DNA of 64,000 bases, taken from contig JAJNPS010000010.1 in the NCBI GenBank assembly GCA_021155205.1, positions 124,001 to 188,000 on the forward strand. Reading direction: 5' to 3'. The DNA is from Rhodobacterales bacterium. Its GTDB lineage: Bacteria; Pseudomonadota; Alphaproteobacteria; Rhodobacterales; Rhodobacteraceae. The notes under the pieces were generated by a model that was not told the origin of the DNA, did no database searches, and was given only the letters and a program-made list of their open reading frames with translations. The stretch's first letter is position 1; each line of letters begins with the position of its first letter. Positions 1 through 9,673 of this stretch are shown one piece after another. The position numbers were made by a program, and so were the translations under genes.

Positions 1-61
1 ATTATGTATAGCCATATTGATCTCATATCTGGACATAAAGCAACCGGGAATCGCAGTTGGC

Positions 62-1270
62 ATGGCAGAGAAACCGACCCTGATCCTGACCCATGCCACC
101 GTCGCCACCATGGTCGAGGGGTATGGACTGATCCTGGATGCAGCCGTGATCTGTGCAGGTGGCCGCATCCTCTGGGCAGGCCCGATGACCGATATCCCCA
201 TTGATCCCGACGCGCCGGTCATCGACTGTCAGGGCCGCCTGCTGACCCCCGGCCTCATCGACTGCCATTCGCATGTCGTCTTTGCGGGAGACCGCGCGGG
301 CGAGTTCGAGATGCGGCTGGAAGGGGCCACCTACGAACAGGTCGCCCGCGCCGGGGGCGGCATCCTCTCCACCGTCCGCGCCACCCGCGCGGCGTCCGAG
401 GCTGACCTTCTGGCCGCCGCCCTGCCCCGCATCGACCAGATGATCGCCACCGGCACCACGACGCTGGAGATCAAGTCCGGCTATGGCCTGACCATCGCGG
501 ACGAGATGAAAATGCTCCGCGTCGCCCGCGCGATCCCGGCGCATCGCCCGGTGCAGGTCCGCGTCACCCACCTGGCTGCCCATGCGGTGCCGCCGGAATA
601 CTCCGGTCGCCCAGATGCCTATATCGACGAGATCGCGATTCCCTCGCTTCGCGCCGCCCATGCCGAGGGTCTCATCGACGCGGTCGACGCCTTTTGCGAG
701 GGGATCGCGTTCTCACCTGGGCAGGTCGGGCGGCTGTTCGACGCCGCGCGTGACCTTGGCCTGCCGGTCAAGCTGCATGCCGAACAGTTGTCCGACCTGA
801 AAGGCGCGGCTCTTGCCGCCCGCCATGCGGGCCTGTCGGCCGACCATCTGGAATTTCTCGGGGCCGACGGCATCGCCGCCATGGCGGCCTCTGGCACCGT
901 CGCGGTGATCCTGCCGGGCGCGTTCTACACGCTGCGCGAAACGCAATTGCCTCCCATCGCCGCGCTGCGCGCCGCAGGCGTCCCGATGGCCGTCGCCACC
1001 GACTGCAACCCCGGCTCCAGCCCGATGACATCGCTGCCGCTGGCCATGAACATGGCCTGCACCCTGTTCCGCATGATCCCGGCCGAGGCGCTGGCTGGCA
1101 CCACCACCCACGCTGCCCGCGCGCTTGGCCTGACCGATCGCGGCACCATCGCCCCCGGCCAGCGCGCCGATCTGTGCCTCTGGGATGCCGCGCACCCGGC
1201 GGAACTCGGCTATCGCATCGGGGCAACCGCCCTGCACACCCGCATCTTCGGAGGCCGCCTTGACACCTGA
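62..1270 (+). CDS. hutI: Imidazolonepropionase
   Basis: Third step of histidine degradation: hydrolyses 4-imidazolone-5-propanoate to N-formimino-L-glutamate. Amidohydrolase fold of 402 aa, the usual length. The metal-binding DCHSHVVFAG is at about residues 67-76, LHAEQLSD at about 237-244 and ATDCNPGSSP at about 312-321. I chose the ATG at 62; an in-frame TTG at 17 would add 15 residues unlike the family N-terminus. Its stop overlaps the start of hutH, so the hut genes are translationally coupled. The rest of the hut operon (deiminase, regulator) would lie left of the window. Confidence 0.96.
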   Translation: MAEKPTLILTHATVATMVEGYGLILDAAVICAGGRILWAGPMTDIPIDPDAPVIDCQGRLLTPGLIDCHSHVVFAGDRAGEFEMRLEGATYEQVARAGGGILSTVRATRAASEADLLAAALPRIDQMIATGTTTLEIKSGYGLTIADEMKMLRVARAIPAHRPVQVRVTHLAAHAVPPEYSGRPDAYIDEIAIPSLRAAHAEGLIDAVDAFCEGIAFSPGQVGRLFDAARDLGLPVKLHAEQLSDLKGAALAARHAGLSADHLEFLGADGIAAMAASGTVAVILPGAFYTLRETQLPPIAALRAAGVPMAVATDCNPGSSPMTSLPLAMNMACTLFRMIPAEALAGTTTHAARALGLTDRGTIAPGQRADLCLWDAAHPAELGYRIGATALHTRIFGGRLDT

Positions 1271-2795
1271 AATCCTGATGCCCGGCCAGACCCTCCTTGC
1301 GCAGCTTGAACGGATTTTCCGCGAAGGCCTTGCCGCGAAACTGCACCCCTCGGCCCGTCCCGGGATCGAGGCTGCCGCCGCGATCATCGCGTCCGCTGCG
1401 GCTGGCGACGCGGCGGTTTACGGGGTGAATACGGGTTTCGGCAAGCTCGCAAGCCTGAAGATTGCTCCGCAAGATACGGAAAAATTGCAGGAAAATCTGA
1501 TCCTGTCGCATTGCTGCGGCGTTGGGGATCCGATGCCCGAGGATGTGACACGCCTGATGATGGTGCTGAAACTCTTGTCGCTCGGACGCGGCGCATCGGG
1601 CGTGCGCTGGGACATCATCGCGCTTTTGCAAGACATGTTGGACCGCGGCGTGACACCCCTGATCCCTGCACAAGGGTCCGTCGGCGCGTCGGGCGACCTT
1701 GCGCCGCTTGCCCATATGGCTGCGGTGATGATCGGACATGGGCAGGCCACATTCGAAAACATCATCCTTTCCGGCTCAGAAGCCCTTGTAAAGGCTGGAC
1801 TAATCCAGATCACCCTCGGCCCGAAAGAGGGCCTTGCCCTGATCAACGGCACGCAGTTCTCCACTGCCTATGCGCTTGCGGGCCTGTGGGGTGGCTGGCG
1901 CGCCGCGCAAAACGCCCTTGTCACCTCCGCCCTGTCGACCGATGCCATCATGGGCTCCACCGCCCCCCTCGAGCCCGAAATCCACGCCCTCCGCGGCCAC
2001 CGCGGCCAGATCGAAGCTGCGGCCACGATACGGTCGCTGCTCGACGGGTCGGTCATCCGCGCCAGTCATCTGGAAAGCGATCACCGTGTCCAGGACCCCT
2101 ATTGCATCCGCTGCCAGCCGCAGGTGACAGGCGCCGCAATGGATGTGCTGCGCATGGCGGCACAGACACTGGAGATCGAGGCCAATGCCGCGACCGACAA
2201 CCCATTGGTTCTGACCGCCTCGAGGCAGATCGTGTCGGGTGGCAATTTTCACGCAGAACCTGTTGGTTTTGCAGCAGATATGATCGCGATGGCGATCAGT
2301 GAGGTCGGCGCCGTCGCGCAGCGCCGCGTGGCCCTGATGGTCGACCCGACGCTTTCGTTCGACCTGCCTCCCTTCCTGACGCCCAATCCCGGCCTCAACT
2401 CCGGACTGATGATCGCCGAGGTCACGACGGCGGCGCTGATGAGCGAGAACAAGCACGCGGCCCACCCCACCGTGATCGACAGCACCCCCACCAGCGCGAA
2501 CCAGGAGGATCACGTGTCCATGGCCGCCCACGGCGCACGTCGCCTTGGCCGCATGGTCGAAAACCTGAACGTCATCCTCGGCGTCGAGGCGATCTGCGCC
2601 GCGCAGGGCGTCGAATTCCGCGCGCCTCTGCCGACCTCCATCCCCTTGCAACGCGTTGTCGCGCGCCTCCGCCAGGACGTGGCGACACTTGGCGACGATC
2701 GCTATCTCGCCCCGGACCTCGCCGCCGCCGCCGCCCTCATCTCCACCGGCGCACTGACTGCCGCCGCCCAGATCGCCCTGCCCATTCTCCTTTGA
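1260..2795 (+). CDS. hutH: Histidine ammonia-lyase
   Basis: First step of histidine catabolism: removes ammonia from L-histidine to give trans-urocanate. The Ala-Ser-Gly triad that cyclises to the MIO cofactor is seen in GSVGASGDLAP, at about residues 143-145. NPLVL and the QEDHVSM segment are also typical. The start is uncertain: TTG at 1260 (511 aa, 11-bp overlap with hutI) or ATG at 1278 (505 aa); both lengths suit the family. The reading frame is open further upstream to 1185, but that part lies inside hutI and is not credible as coding. Confidence 0.95.
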   Translation: MTPEILMPGQTLLAQLERIFREGLAAKLHPSARPGIEAAAAIIASAAAGDAAVYGVNTGFGKLASLKIAPQDTEKLQENLILSHCCGVGDPMPEDVTRLMMVLKLLSLGRGASGVRWDIIALLQDMLDRGVTPLIPAQGSVGASGDLAPLAHMAAVMIGHGQATFENIILSGSEALVKAGLIQITLGPKEGLALINGTQFSTAYALAGLWGGWRAAQNALVTSALSTDAIMGSTAPLEPEIHALRGHRGQIEAAATIRSLLDGSVIRASHLESDHRVQDPYCIRCQPQVTGAAMDVLRMAAQTLEIEANAATDNPLVLTASRQIVSGGNFHAEPVGFAADMIAMAISEVGAVAQRRVALMVDPTLSFDLPPFLTPNPGLNSGLMIAEVTTAALMSENKHAAHPTVIDSTPTSANQEDHVSMAAHGARRLGRMVENLNVILGVEAICAAQGVEFRAPLPTSIPLQRVVARLRQDVATLGDDRYLAPDLAAAAALISTGALTAAAQIALPILL

Positions 2796-2813
2796 CCAAA
2801 TATCCCGCGGGGT

Positions 2814-2834
2814 CCGGGGGTGCGCAGCCCCCGG
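2814..2834. repeat. GC-rich hairpin between hutH and hutU
   Basis: Perfect 7-bp inverted repeat CCGGGGG / CCCCCGG with a 7-nt loop, in a 63-bp spacer that reads tatcccgcggggtccggggg and so on. From memory, a very similar intergenic block is common downstream of genes in Rhodobacterales. No T-run follows, so it may stabilise mRNA or attenuate rather than terminate. Confidence 0.55.
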
Positions 2835-2858
2835 CCTTCCCCTAAGAAAGGCCCGCCC

Positions 2859-4532
2859 ATGACCCGCCATAACACCCGCGACATCTACCCCGCGACCGGT
2901 ACCGAGATCACCGCCAAGTCCTGGCTGACCGAGGCCCCGATGCGGATGCTGATGAACAATCTGCACCCCGATGTCGCGGAAAACCCGCACGAACTGGTCG
3001 TCTATGGCGGCATCGGCCGCGCGGCGCGGACCTGGGAGGATTTTGATCGCATCGTGGCGGCGCTGAAGGATCTGAACGACGACGAAACCCTGCTCGTGCA
3101 ATCGGGCAAACCCGTCGGCATCTTTCGCACCCACAAGGACGCGCCCCGCGTGCTGATCGCCAATTCGAACCTCGTGCCGCATTGGGCGACCTGGGATCAT
3201 TTCAACGAATTGGACAAAAAGGGTCTGGCCATGTACGGCCAGATGACCGCCGGTTCGTGGATTTACATTGGAACCCAAGGGATTGTGCAGGGAACCTACG
3301 AGACCTTTGCCGAGGCCGGACGCCAGCATTATGGCGGCAACCTCAAGGGCCGCTGGATCCTGACCGGCGGTCTTGGTGGCATGGGCGGCGCGCAACCCCT
3401 TGCCGCCGTGATGGCCGGGGCGTGCTGCCTTGCGGTGGAATGCGACGAGACCCGCATAGATTTCCGCATCCGCACCCGGTACGTCGACGCCAAGGCGCAT
3501 ACCCTGGACGAGGCCCTCGCGATGATCGCCGCCTGGACGGCAAAGGGCGAGGCAAAGTCCGTGGGCCTTGTCGGCAATGCCGCCGACATCTTCCCCGAAC
3601 TTGTTGCCCGCATGAAGCAAGGCGCGCCTCGCCCTGACATCGTCACCGACCAGACATCCGCCCATGACCCGCTGAACGGCTACCTGCCGCAGGGCTGGAC
3701 GGTCGAACAGGCGAAAGCCGCGCGCGAAACCGATCCAAAAGCCGTCGAACGCGCCGCCCGCGCCAGCATGCGCACCCATGTTGCCGCCATGGTGGATTTC
3801 TGGAATGCAGGCGTCCCCACCCTCGACTACGGCAACAACATCCGTCAGGTCGCCAAGGACGAGGGGCTGGAGAACGCCTTTGCCTTCCCCGGTTTCGTGC
3901 CCGCCTATATCCGGCCCCTGTTCTGCCGGGGGATCGGTCCGTTCCGCTGGTGCGCCCTGTCGGGTGATCCCGAGGACATCTACAAGACCGACGCCGCGAT
4001 GAAGAGACTTTTCCCGGAAAACAGGCACCTGCACCACTGGCTTGACATGGCCCGCGACCGTATCGCGTTCCAGGGCCTGCCTGCCCGCATCTGCTGGATC
4101 GGCCTCGGCGACCGCCACCGCGCGGGGCTGATGTTCAACGAGATGGTCGCCAGCGGAGAGTTGAAGGCCCCCATCGTCATCGGCCGCGACCACCTCGATT
4201 CAGGGTCCGTCGCCTCGCCCAACCGCGAGACCGAGGCAATGAAGGACGGCTCCGATGCCGTCAGCGACTGGCCGCTCCTCAACGCGCTTCTCAACACCGC
4301 CTCCGGTGCCACATGGGTATCGCTGCACCACGGCGGCGGCGTCGGCATGGGCTTCAGCCAGCACTCCGGCATGGTCATCGTGGCCGACGGTACGGCGGAT
4401 GCTGCGCGGCGGCTGACCAACGTCCTGTGGAATGACCCTGCGACCGGGGTCATGCGTCATGCCGATGCGGGGTACGACATCGCGCGGGATTGCGCTGTGG
4501 AACACGGGCTGCGGCTTCCGGGGATCCTCTAG
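2859..4532 (+). CDS. hutU: Urocanate hydratase
   Basis: Second step of histidine degradation: converts urocanate to imidazolonepropionate using tightly bound NAD+. Length 557 aa, standard for urocanase. The dinucleotide-binding GGLGGMGGAQP is at about residue 170. The ARICWIGLG segment carries the expected active-site Cys (about residue 412), followed by GRDHLDSGSVASPNRE and HHGGGVGMGFSQHSG. Start ATG at 2859; the in-frame upstream codons from 2820 fall in the intergenic hairpin. Third gene of the hutIHU order seen here. Confidence 0.97.
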   Translation: MTRHNTRDIYPATGTEITAKSWLTEAPMRMLMNNLHPDVAENPHELVVYGGIGRAARTWEDFDRIVAALKDLNDDETLLVQSGKPVGIFRTHKDAPRVLIANSNLVPHWATWDHFNELDKKGLAMYGQMTAGSWIYIGTQGIVQGTYETFAEAGRQHYGGNLKGRWILTGGLGGMGGAQPLAAVMAGACCLAVECDETRIDFRIRTRYVDAKAHTLDEALAMIAAWTAKGEAKSVGLVGNAADIFPELVARMKQGAPRPDIVTDQTSAHDPLNGYLPQGWTVEQAKAARETDPKAVERAARASMRTHVAAMVDFWNAGVPTLDYGNNIRQVAKDEGLENAFAFPGFVPAYIRPLFCRGIGPFRWCALSGDPEDIYKTDAAMKRLFPENRHLHHWLDMARDRIAFQGLPARICWIGLGDRHRAGLMFNEMVASGELKAPIVIGRDHLDSGSVASPNRETEAMKDGSDAVSDWPLLNALLNTASGATWVSLHHGGGVGMGFSQHSGMVIVADGTADAARRLTNVLWNDPATGVMRHADAGYDIARDCAVEHGLRLPGIL

Positions 4533-4610
4533 GCGAGCCCGCGCCTGCCCCTGTCGGGATCGGGCCGGACCGTGTATCGTGACACGGACCGCCATCCGAA
4601 AGGCCATCCG

Positions 4611-5111
4611 ATGCTGCAGATCACCCGCGTGCGTACCGAGGCCGATGCGGATGACGTGCGCCTGCTGGTGGGCGAGTACTTTGACTGGCTGCACGCCCGC
4701 TATCCCGAGGATGAGGCGATCATTTCAGCCTATTGGGCCAATCAGGATGTGCCCGGCCAGTTGCGCAACCTGCTGACGCTGTTCGCCCCACCCAAGGCGG
4801 AATGCCTGCTGGCGCGGCTGAACGGTGCGCCTGTCGGCATTGTCATGACCAAACCCCATTCCGACGACATGTGCGAAATGAACCGGATGTTCGTTCGCCC
4901 GTCGGCAAGGGGGCACGGCGTCGGGCGCGCGCTGGTGACAGAACTGCTGGAGGTCGGTCGCGGGCTTGGCTACGGGCGCATGATGCTGGCCGGTGGCCCG
5001 CGCCATACCGAGGCCATTGCACTTTACCGCAGCATTGGCTTTAGGAATGACGCGACCCTGCCCGACACCGGTGCAGGCGATGTCGAGGTTCGGATGATCC
5101 TCGACCTTTGA
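4611..5111 (+). CDS. GNAT-family N-acetyltransferase
   Basis: Predicted acyl-CoA-dependent N-acetyltransferase of 166 aa; the acceptor is not recognisable. The acetyl-CoA-binding motif is ARGHGVGRALV at about residues 100-110, followed by the usual ALYRSIGF segment near the C-terminus. ATG at 4611 has a GAAAGG ribosome-binding site upstream; a GTG at 4572 in frame would add 13 residues. It lies 78 bp after hutU and may be co-transcribed, though acetyltransferases are not part of the hut pathway. Confidence 0.85.
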   Translation: MLQITRVRTEADADDVRLLVGEYFDWLHARYPEDEAIISAYWANQDVPGQLRNLLTLFAPPKAECLLARLNGAPVGIVMTKPHSDDMCEMNRMFVRPSARGHGVGRALVTELLEVGRGLGYGRMMLAGGPRHTEAIALYRSIGFRNDATLPDTGAGDVEVRMILDL

Positions 5112-5120
5112 CGCGGAGGG

Positions 5121-5172
5121 CCGGGATCCTCGGGCGGTCCCGGTGCGTGCAAGCACAGACCCTGCGTAGGGT
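5121..5172. other. Convergent intergenic hairpins
   Basis: Between the converging acetyltransferase and PHP genes there are two short inverted repeats: CCGGGA/TCCCGG (5121-5126 and 5138-5143) and ACCCT-GCGT-AGGGT (5159-5172). Neither has a T-run. The second, followed by GGTGCGTGG, resembles half of a GTAGGGTGCGTGG-type intergenic repeat that I recall from alphaproteobacteria; only one half is present here. Confidence 0.3.
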
Positions 5173-5194
5173 GCGTGGTTCCACCACCTCGCCG

Positions 5195-6118
5195 TCACCG
5201 CCAGACCGGATTGCTCCACGCCCTGCGCCCCGCCGCATCAATCACAGCGACCCTGACCCAGGGGCTGTCGTTCAACCGTGCCAGGGGCACTTCGGCCCGC
5301 GTCATCGACTGCCCGTGTACCGCCTTGGCCCCGGTGCCTTGGCCCATCGCGATGACCGATACGACGGCAGAGGACTCCACCGTCACGCGGTCGCCTTCGA
5401 CCCGCACATCCCGCAACTCCGGTCCTTGGCTGGAATAGAAATCCCCGCGCTTCAGCGCCGCCAGCAGCGCCTCGGGCTCGTTCGCCCCGGCCTTGACCAT
5501 CACCCAGCCGCCGAAATGGTCCGGCTCGGAAAAATGGGCATCGTCCGTCGCGATCATCGACAGGTATCGCCCCTCGCTCAGCAACAGGTCGGCGATGGCG
5601 AACCCGTCCGCCCGGTCCGCGCCGACGGCGCAGCCATGGTTATAAATCTCCACCGCATGCGCGGCCGTGATGGATCGCGCGTCGGCCAGTGTCAGGCCCG
5701 ACCATTGCGGGTGGGCGATGGCCACGAACGCCCCGGCGGCGACGGCGCGAGCAGCCAATTCCGGCCCGCTTTCCATGCCGGGATGAACCCCGAAATCCGG
5801 GCTGTCCGAAGGCACGAAATCCGGCGGCAGGCCGACCGCAAGGATATGCCACAACTCGCCGTTGGCCATGGCCCCCGAATGCAGTTCCGCCCCCAGGATG
5901 GTGGTGAAGGCATTGGTCCGCATCGGCACCGTGTCCACGATGGGATAGCCGTAATGCCCGATGAAATGGTCCGTCATCGCAAGGAAGTCATAGCCTTCAT
6001 CCCGGTAGCGGCGGCAAACCTCCTCCGGTGCCAGAACCCCGTCCGACCGCGTCGAGTGGGTATGCAGGTTGCCCCGCCAGAATCGTCCGGCGGCGGTAAA
6101 GGCAGAGGGGCGGATCAT
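5195..6118 (-). CDS. PHP-domain metal-dependent hydrolase (CehA/McbA-like)
   Basis: Predicted phosphoesterase-type metallohydrolase of 307 aa. The PHP metal motif NLHTHSTRSDG is at about residues 16-26 and AMTDHF at about 47-52. AIAHPQW in the middle and TDDAHFSEPDHFGG near residue 200 supply further metal ligands. The substrate is not known. It follows the SDR gene by 36 bp on the same strand, so the two probably form an operon. There is no signal peptide, so it is cytoplasmic. Confidence 0.82.
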   Translation of the reverse strand: MIRPSAFTAAGRFWRGNLHTHSTRSDGVLAPEEVCRRYRDEGYDFLAMTDHFIGHYGYPIVDTVPMRTNAFTTILGAELHSGAMANGELWHILAVGLPPDFVPSDSPDFGVHPGMESGPELAARAVAAGAFVAIAHPQWSGLTLADARSITAAHAVEIYNHGCAVGADRADGFAIADLLLSEGRYLSMIATDDAHFSEPDHFGGWVMVKAGANEPEALLAALKRGDFYSSQGPELRDVRVEGDRVTVESSAVVSVIAMGQGTGAKAVHGQSMTRAEVPLARLNDSPWVRVAVIDAAGRRAWSNPVWR

Positions 6119-6154
6119 CAGGGCAACTCCGGTTCAGAATCGGTGGAAAAAGGT

Positions 6155-6889
6155 CTAGCCGCGGCCGATATACGGCATGTCGCGTGCCATGATGGTGACA
6201 AAGGGCACATTCACCTCCAACGGCAATCCGGCCAGATGCACGACCATGCGCGCCACTTCGTCCACATCCATCACCGGCTCCGCGCGGATCTGGCCATCGG
6301 CCTGCGGCACGCCCTTCGGGAAGGCCGCCGCCATCGCGGTCGCGGCATTGCCGATGTCGATCTGCCCGGCCGCGATGTTGAAGGCGCGGCCATCAAGGCA
6401 AAGCGTGCGCGTCAGGCCGGTGACGGCATGTTTCGACATCGTGTAGGGCACCGATCCCGGCCGCGGCACATGGGCAGAGATCGACCCGTTGTTGAGGATG
6501 CGGCCGCCTTGCGGGGACTGCCTGCGCATCTGGCCAAAGGCGGCGCGCGCGACCAGGAACATGCCGGTGATGTTGGTGGCCGACAGCTGCAGCCAGTCCT
6601 CGACCGCGATCTCGTCGATGGGGGCGGCGGGCAACGACAGGCCGGCATTGTTAAAGAGAAAATCCACCCGGCCCCACTTTGCCATCACGGCGGCAAAGCA
6701 CGCTTCGACCGACCCCGCATCCGTGACATCGGCGGGCGCCACCAGTGCCGCCGCATGGCCCCCGGCGGTTTCGGCCAGCGCATCGACCCGCCGCCCGGCC
6801 AGTGCCACCTGCCAGCCTGCCGCCAGCATGGCCTGCGCCGCCGCCCGCCCGATGCCGCTGCCCGCACCCGTTATCACCGCAGTCTTCAT
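6155..6889 (-). CDS. SDR-family NAD(P)-dependent oxidoreductase
   Basis: Classical short-chain dehydrogenase of 244 aa. The cofactor motif TGAGSGIG is at residues 7-14, with NNAG in the middle, an active-site Ser segment NNGSISAHV, and the catalytic YTMSK (Y-x3-K). The substrate is not predictable. Starts at 6889 (MKTAVITGAG), 6895 and 6910 are all in frame; I prefer 6889, which puts the first beta strand at the N-terminus as is usual. It leads a two-gene minus-strand unit with the PHP hydrolase. Confidence 0.88.
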   Translation of the reverse strand: MKTAVITGAGSGIGRAAAQAMLAAGWQVALAGRRVDALAETAGGHAAALVAPADVTDAGSVEACFAAVMAKWGRVDFLFNNAGLSLPAAPIDEIAVEDWLQLSATNITGMFLVARAAFGQMRRQSPQGGRILNNGSISAHVPRPGSVPYTMSKHAVTGLTRTLCLDGRAFNIAAGQIDIGNAATAMAAAFPKGVPQADGQIRAEPVMDVDEVARMVVHLAGLPLEVNVPFVTIMARDMPYIGRG

Positions 6890-7191
6890 TTGCATGCCCA
6901 CCCCTGTCAATCCGTGCCGACGTTACGGACCCTGCCACGACGCGTCCACCCTCTCGCAGCGACCGCCGTCCGGGTCGGGACAGGATAGAATCCCGCCTCG
7001 GTATGGCCACGCGGCCTGGCCCGCAACCAGCAATGCTGGCCGCGCTGGTCAGTTTCGCCGGGGCCGCGCCGGCGGTGATCGGCCTTGCGCTGAACTTTTT
7101 GCGCGCGTGCCCCGCGACGTGTCACCGCATCATCTGGTTCGCGTCGCCGGACATGTTATCTAGGGTGCAGGAAAATACCCCAAGGTGAACC
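6890..7191. other. Divergent intergenic region, SDR / cydA
   Basis: About 300 bp without a convincing gene. A plus-strand frame runs from about 7003 to 7188, but it has no ribosome-binding site and no recognisable domain. The region must hold the cydAB promoter. I see no clear FNR box (TTGAT-N4-ATCAA). An AAGGTG ribosome-binding site lies just before the cydA ATG. Confidence 0.5.
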
Positions 7192-8568
7192 ATGGACCCC
7201 CTGATCCTGTCGCGCATCCAGTTCGGCGCCAACATTTCGTTCCACATCCTGTTTCCGACCATCACCATCGCGCTGGGATGGGTGCTCTTGTTCTTCAAGT
7301 TCCGCTTCAACGCGACAGGCGACGCCAAGTGGATGGATGCCTATATGTTCTGGGTCAAGGTCTTTGCCTTGTCCTTTGCCTTGGGCGTCGTTTCCGGCAT
7401 CACCATGTCGTTCCAGTTCGGCACCAACTGGCCCGGCTTCATGGAGCGGGTCGGCAATGTCGCGGGGCCTCTGCTGGCCTATGAGGTTCTGACGGCGTTT
7501 TTTCTCGAGGCGGCGTTCCTTGGCATCATGCTGTTCGGGGCGTCCCGCGTGAAGCCGTGGGTCCACACGACCGCAACCTTCCTCGTGGCGTTCGGCACCA
7601 CGATGAGCGCGTTCTGGATCATCGTGCTGAATTCCTGGATGCAGACGCCGCAGGGCTATGAATTGCGCGACGGCATCGTCCATGCGACCGACTGGTGGGC
7701 CATCGTGTTCAACCCATCGATGCCTTACCGGCTGGTCCACATGCTCTTGGCTTCGGGGCTGACGGTGGCGTTTCTGATCGCGGGCATCAGCGCGTTGCGG
7801 ATGTTGTGGAAGGACCGCACCGAAGGCACCAAGTCCACCTTTCGCACCGGCGTCGTCCTGGCCGCAGTCCTGATCCCGCTGCAGATCTACGCAGGCGACA
7901 AGCATGGGCTGAACACGCTGGAATACCAACCCGCCAAGGTTGCCGCGATGGAGGGCAACTGGGAGACACAAGGCCGCGTGCCTTTGTTGCTGTTTGCGAT
8001 CCCGAACATGGAAACCCGGTCGAACAACTATGAAATCGGCATCCCGGCGCTGGCCTCGATCATCCTCAAGCAGGACCCGAACGGCGTGGTGCCCGGCCTC
8101 AATGACTTTGTTGCCGAGGACGGCACCGTGCTGCACCCGCCCGTGCTGCAGGTCTTTTGGTCTTTTCGCGTGATGGTCGGGGTCGGCGTGCTGATGCTGG
8201 CGATGTCTTGGCTGGGTGCCTACCTGCTGTGGCGGCGGGGTGCGGCCAATATGCCGAAATTCTATCTGGTCGGCATGTCGGGCATGGCCTTCATGGGCTG
8301 GGTTGCGACCCTTGCCGGCTGGTACACGACAGAAATCGGGCGGCAGCCCTGGCTTGTCTCGGGCGTGCTGACCACCAAAGAGGCGGTCAGCACGGTCGCA
8401 GCGCCCATGGTATTGACGACGCTGATCGCTTATCTTCTGGTCTATGCCGCGCTGCTCTTGGCCTATATGTGGGTGATCACGCATATGGCGCACAAGGCGG
8501 CCAAGGGCGAAACGCCGCCACCCGACCCCAAGAACGCACCCGAGGCGGCGATGATGGCGGCTGAATGA
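7192..8568 (+). CDS. cydA: Cytochrome bd-type quinol oxidase subunit I (cyanide-insensitive type)
   Basis: Inner-membrane terminal oxidase subunit carrying the haems and oxidising quinol with O2. Length 458 aa with about nine membrane helices. It starts MDPLILSRIQFGANISFHILFP, in which H18 is the expected haem ligand, and later has EIGRQPWL, the conserved GRQPW motif. It is shorter than E. coli CydA (522 aa) because the quinol loop is short, the pattern of CioA-type oxidases. Its stop overlaps the cydB start (ATGA). Confidence 0.94.
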   Translation: MDPLILSRIQFGANISFHILFPTITIALGWVLLFFKFRFNATGDAKWMDAYMFWVKVFALSFALGVVSGITMSFQFGTNWPGFMERVGNVAGPLLAYEVLTAFFLEAAFLGIMLFGASRVKPWVHTTATFLVAFGTTMSAFWIIVLNSWMQTPQGYELRDGIVHATDWWAIVFNPSMPYRLVHMLLASGLTVAFLIAGISALRMLWKDRTEGTKSTFRTGVVLAAVLIPLQIYAGDKHGLNTLEYQPAKVAAMEGNWETQGRVPLLLFAIPNMETRSNNYEIGIPALASIILKQDPNGVVPGLNDFVAEDGTVLHPPVLQVFWSFRVMVGVGVLMLAMSWLGAYLLWRRGAANMPKFYLVGMSGMAFMGWVATLAGWYTTEIGRQPWLVSGVLTTKEAVSTVAAPMVLTTLIAYLLVYAALLLAYMWVITHMAHKAAKGETPPPDPKNAPEAAMMAAE

Positions 8569-9566
8569 TGATCACCGATGGCAACCTGCCGCTGATCTTT
8601 GCCGGCCTGATGGGCCTGTCGATCCTGATCTATGTCGTGCTGGACGGGTTCGATCTGGGCGTGGGCCTTCTGTTCCCCTTTGCCGACAAGGCCGAAAAGG
8701 ACCGCATGGTTGCCTCGATCGGGCCGTTCTGGGATGCCAACGAAACCTGGCTGGTGCTGGCCATCGGCATCCTGCTGGTGGCCTTTCCGGTGGCCCATGG
8801 CGCGATCCTGTCGCAGCTTTACCTGCCCGTCGCGGTGATGCTGATCGGCCTGATCCTGCGCGGCGTTGCCTTTGAGTTCCGCGCCAAGGCCCCGGATGCC
8901 CACAAGACCACATGGGACTGGATGTTCTTCACCGGCAGCCTGATGACCTCGCTGTCGCAAGGCTTCATGCTTGGGCTTTACATCATGGGCCTGGCCTGGA
9001 CCTGGTGGCATATCGGCTTTGCACTGGTCACGGGAGTCTTCCTGACCGTTGCCTACAGCTTCATCGGGGCGACCTGGGTGATCTTCAAGACTGACGGGCT
9101 GCTGCAATCCAAGGCCATCGGCTGGGCGCAGGGCGGCATCTGGGGTGTTATCCTTGGCATGGGGGCGGTGTCGCTGGCGACGCCCTATGTCAGCGGGCGC
9201 ATTTTCGAAAAGTGGTTCACCCTGCCCCAGATGGTCTACCTGTCTCCGCTGCCCGTCCTGTCGGGCGCGCTGATCCTTGTGATCTGGACCACCCTGCGCC
9301 GCCTGCCCCTGCCCGGCGACCGCCGCGCCTGGGTGCCGTTTGTGGCCACCATTGCGCTTTTTGGCCTGGGGTTCCTTGGCATGGCCTATTCGTTCTTTCC
9401 CTATATCGTGCCCGAGGCGATCACCATTTCCGAGGCCGCCGCAGCACCCGAAAGCCTGTGGATCATCCTTGTCGGCACCATGGTCGTGCTGCCCATCATC
9501 ATCGCCTATTCGGTGCTGGCCTATGTCATCTTTCGCGGCAAGGCGACGCATCTCAGCTATGATTGA
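8565..9566 (+). CDS. cydB: Cytochrome bd-type quinol oxidase subunit II
   Basis: Membrane partner of CydA, 333 aa, with about eight helices. The N-terminal YVVLDGFDLGVG and GPFWDANETWLV are signature CydB segments. The ATG at 8565 overlaps the cydA stop by 4 bp; a second ATG at 8568 is equally possible. No cydX-like micro-ORF is evident in the 107 bp that follow, and no cydDC assembly transporter is in the window. Confidence 0.95.
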   Translation: MMITDGNLPLIFAGLMGLSILIYVVLDGFDLGVGLLFPFADKAEKDRMVASIGPFWDANETWLVLAIGILLVAFPVAHGAILSQLYLPVAVMLIGLILRGVAFEFRAKAPDAHKTTWDWMFFTGSLMTSLSQGFMLGLYIMGLAWTWWHIGFALVTGVFLTVAYSFIGATWVIFKTDGLLQSKAIGWAQGGIWGVILGMGAVSLATPYVSGRIFEKWFTLPQMVYLSPLPVLSGALILVIWTTLRRLPLPGDRRAWVPFVATIALFGLGFLGMAYSFFPYIVPEAITISEAAAAPESLWIILVGTMVVLPIIIAYSVLAYVIFRGKATHLSYD

Positions 9567-9673
9567 CGCGCGCGCCGCCGCGGCTGCGGCGTCAGGTGAC
9601 GCATTCAGCCATTGCAGCGCGCGGGTCAGCGCCTAAAAGGAAGCTGACCGCGACAGTTTGGTATATACCCGTC

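Noticed and set aside
1800..4193. Long minus-strand ORF (797 codons) across hutH and hutU
   Set aside because: Antisense shadow caused by high GC codon use; the plus-strand genes are unmistakable.
7003..7188. Plus-strand ORF of about 60 codons (MATRPGPQPAMLAAL...) upstream of cydA
   Set aside because: No ribosome-binding site, no domain, and it runs almost into cydA; more likely promoter and leader sequence than a gene.
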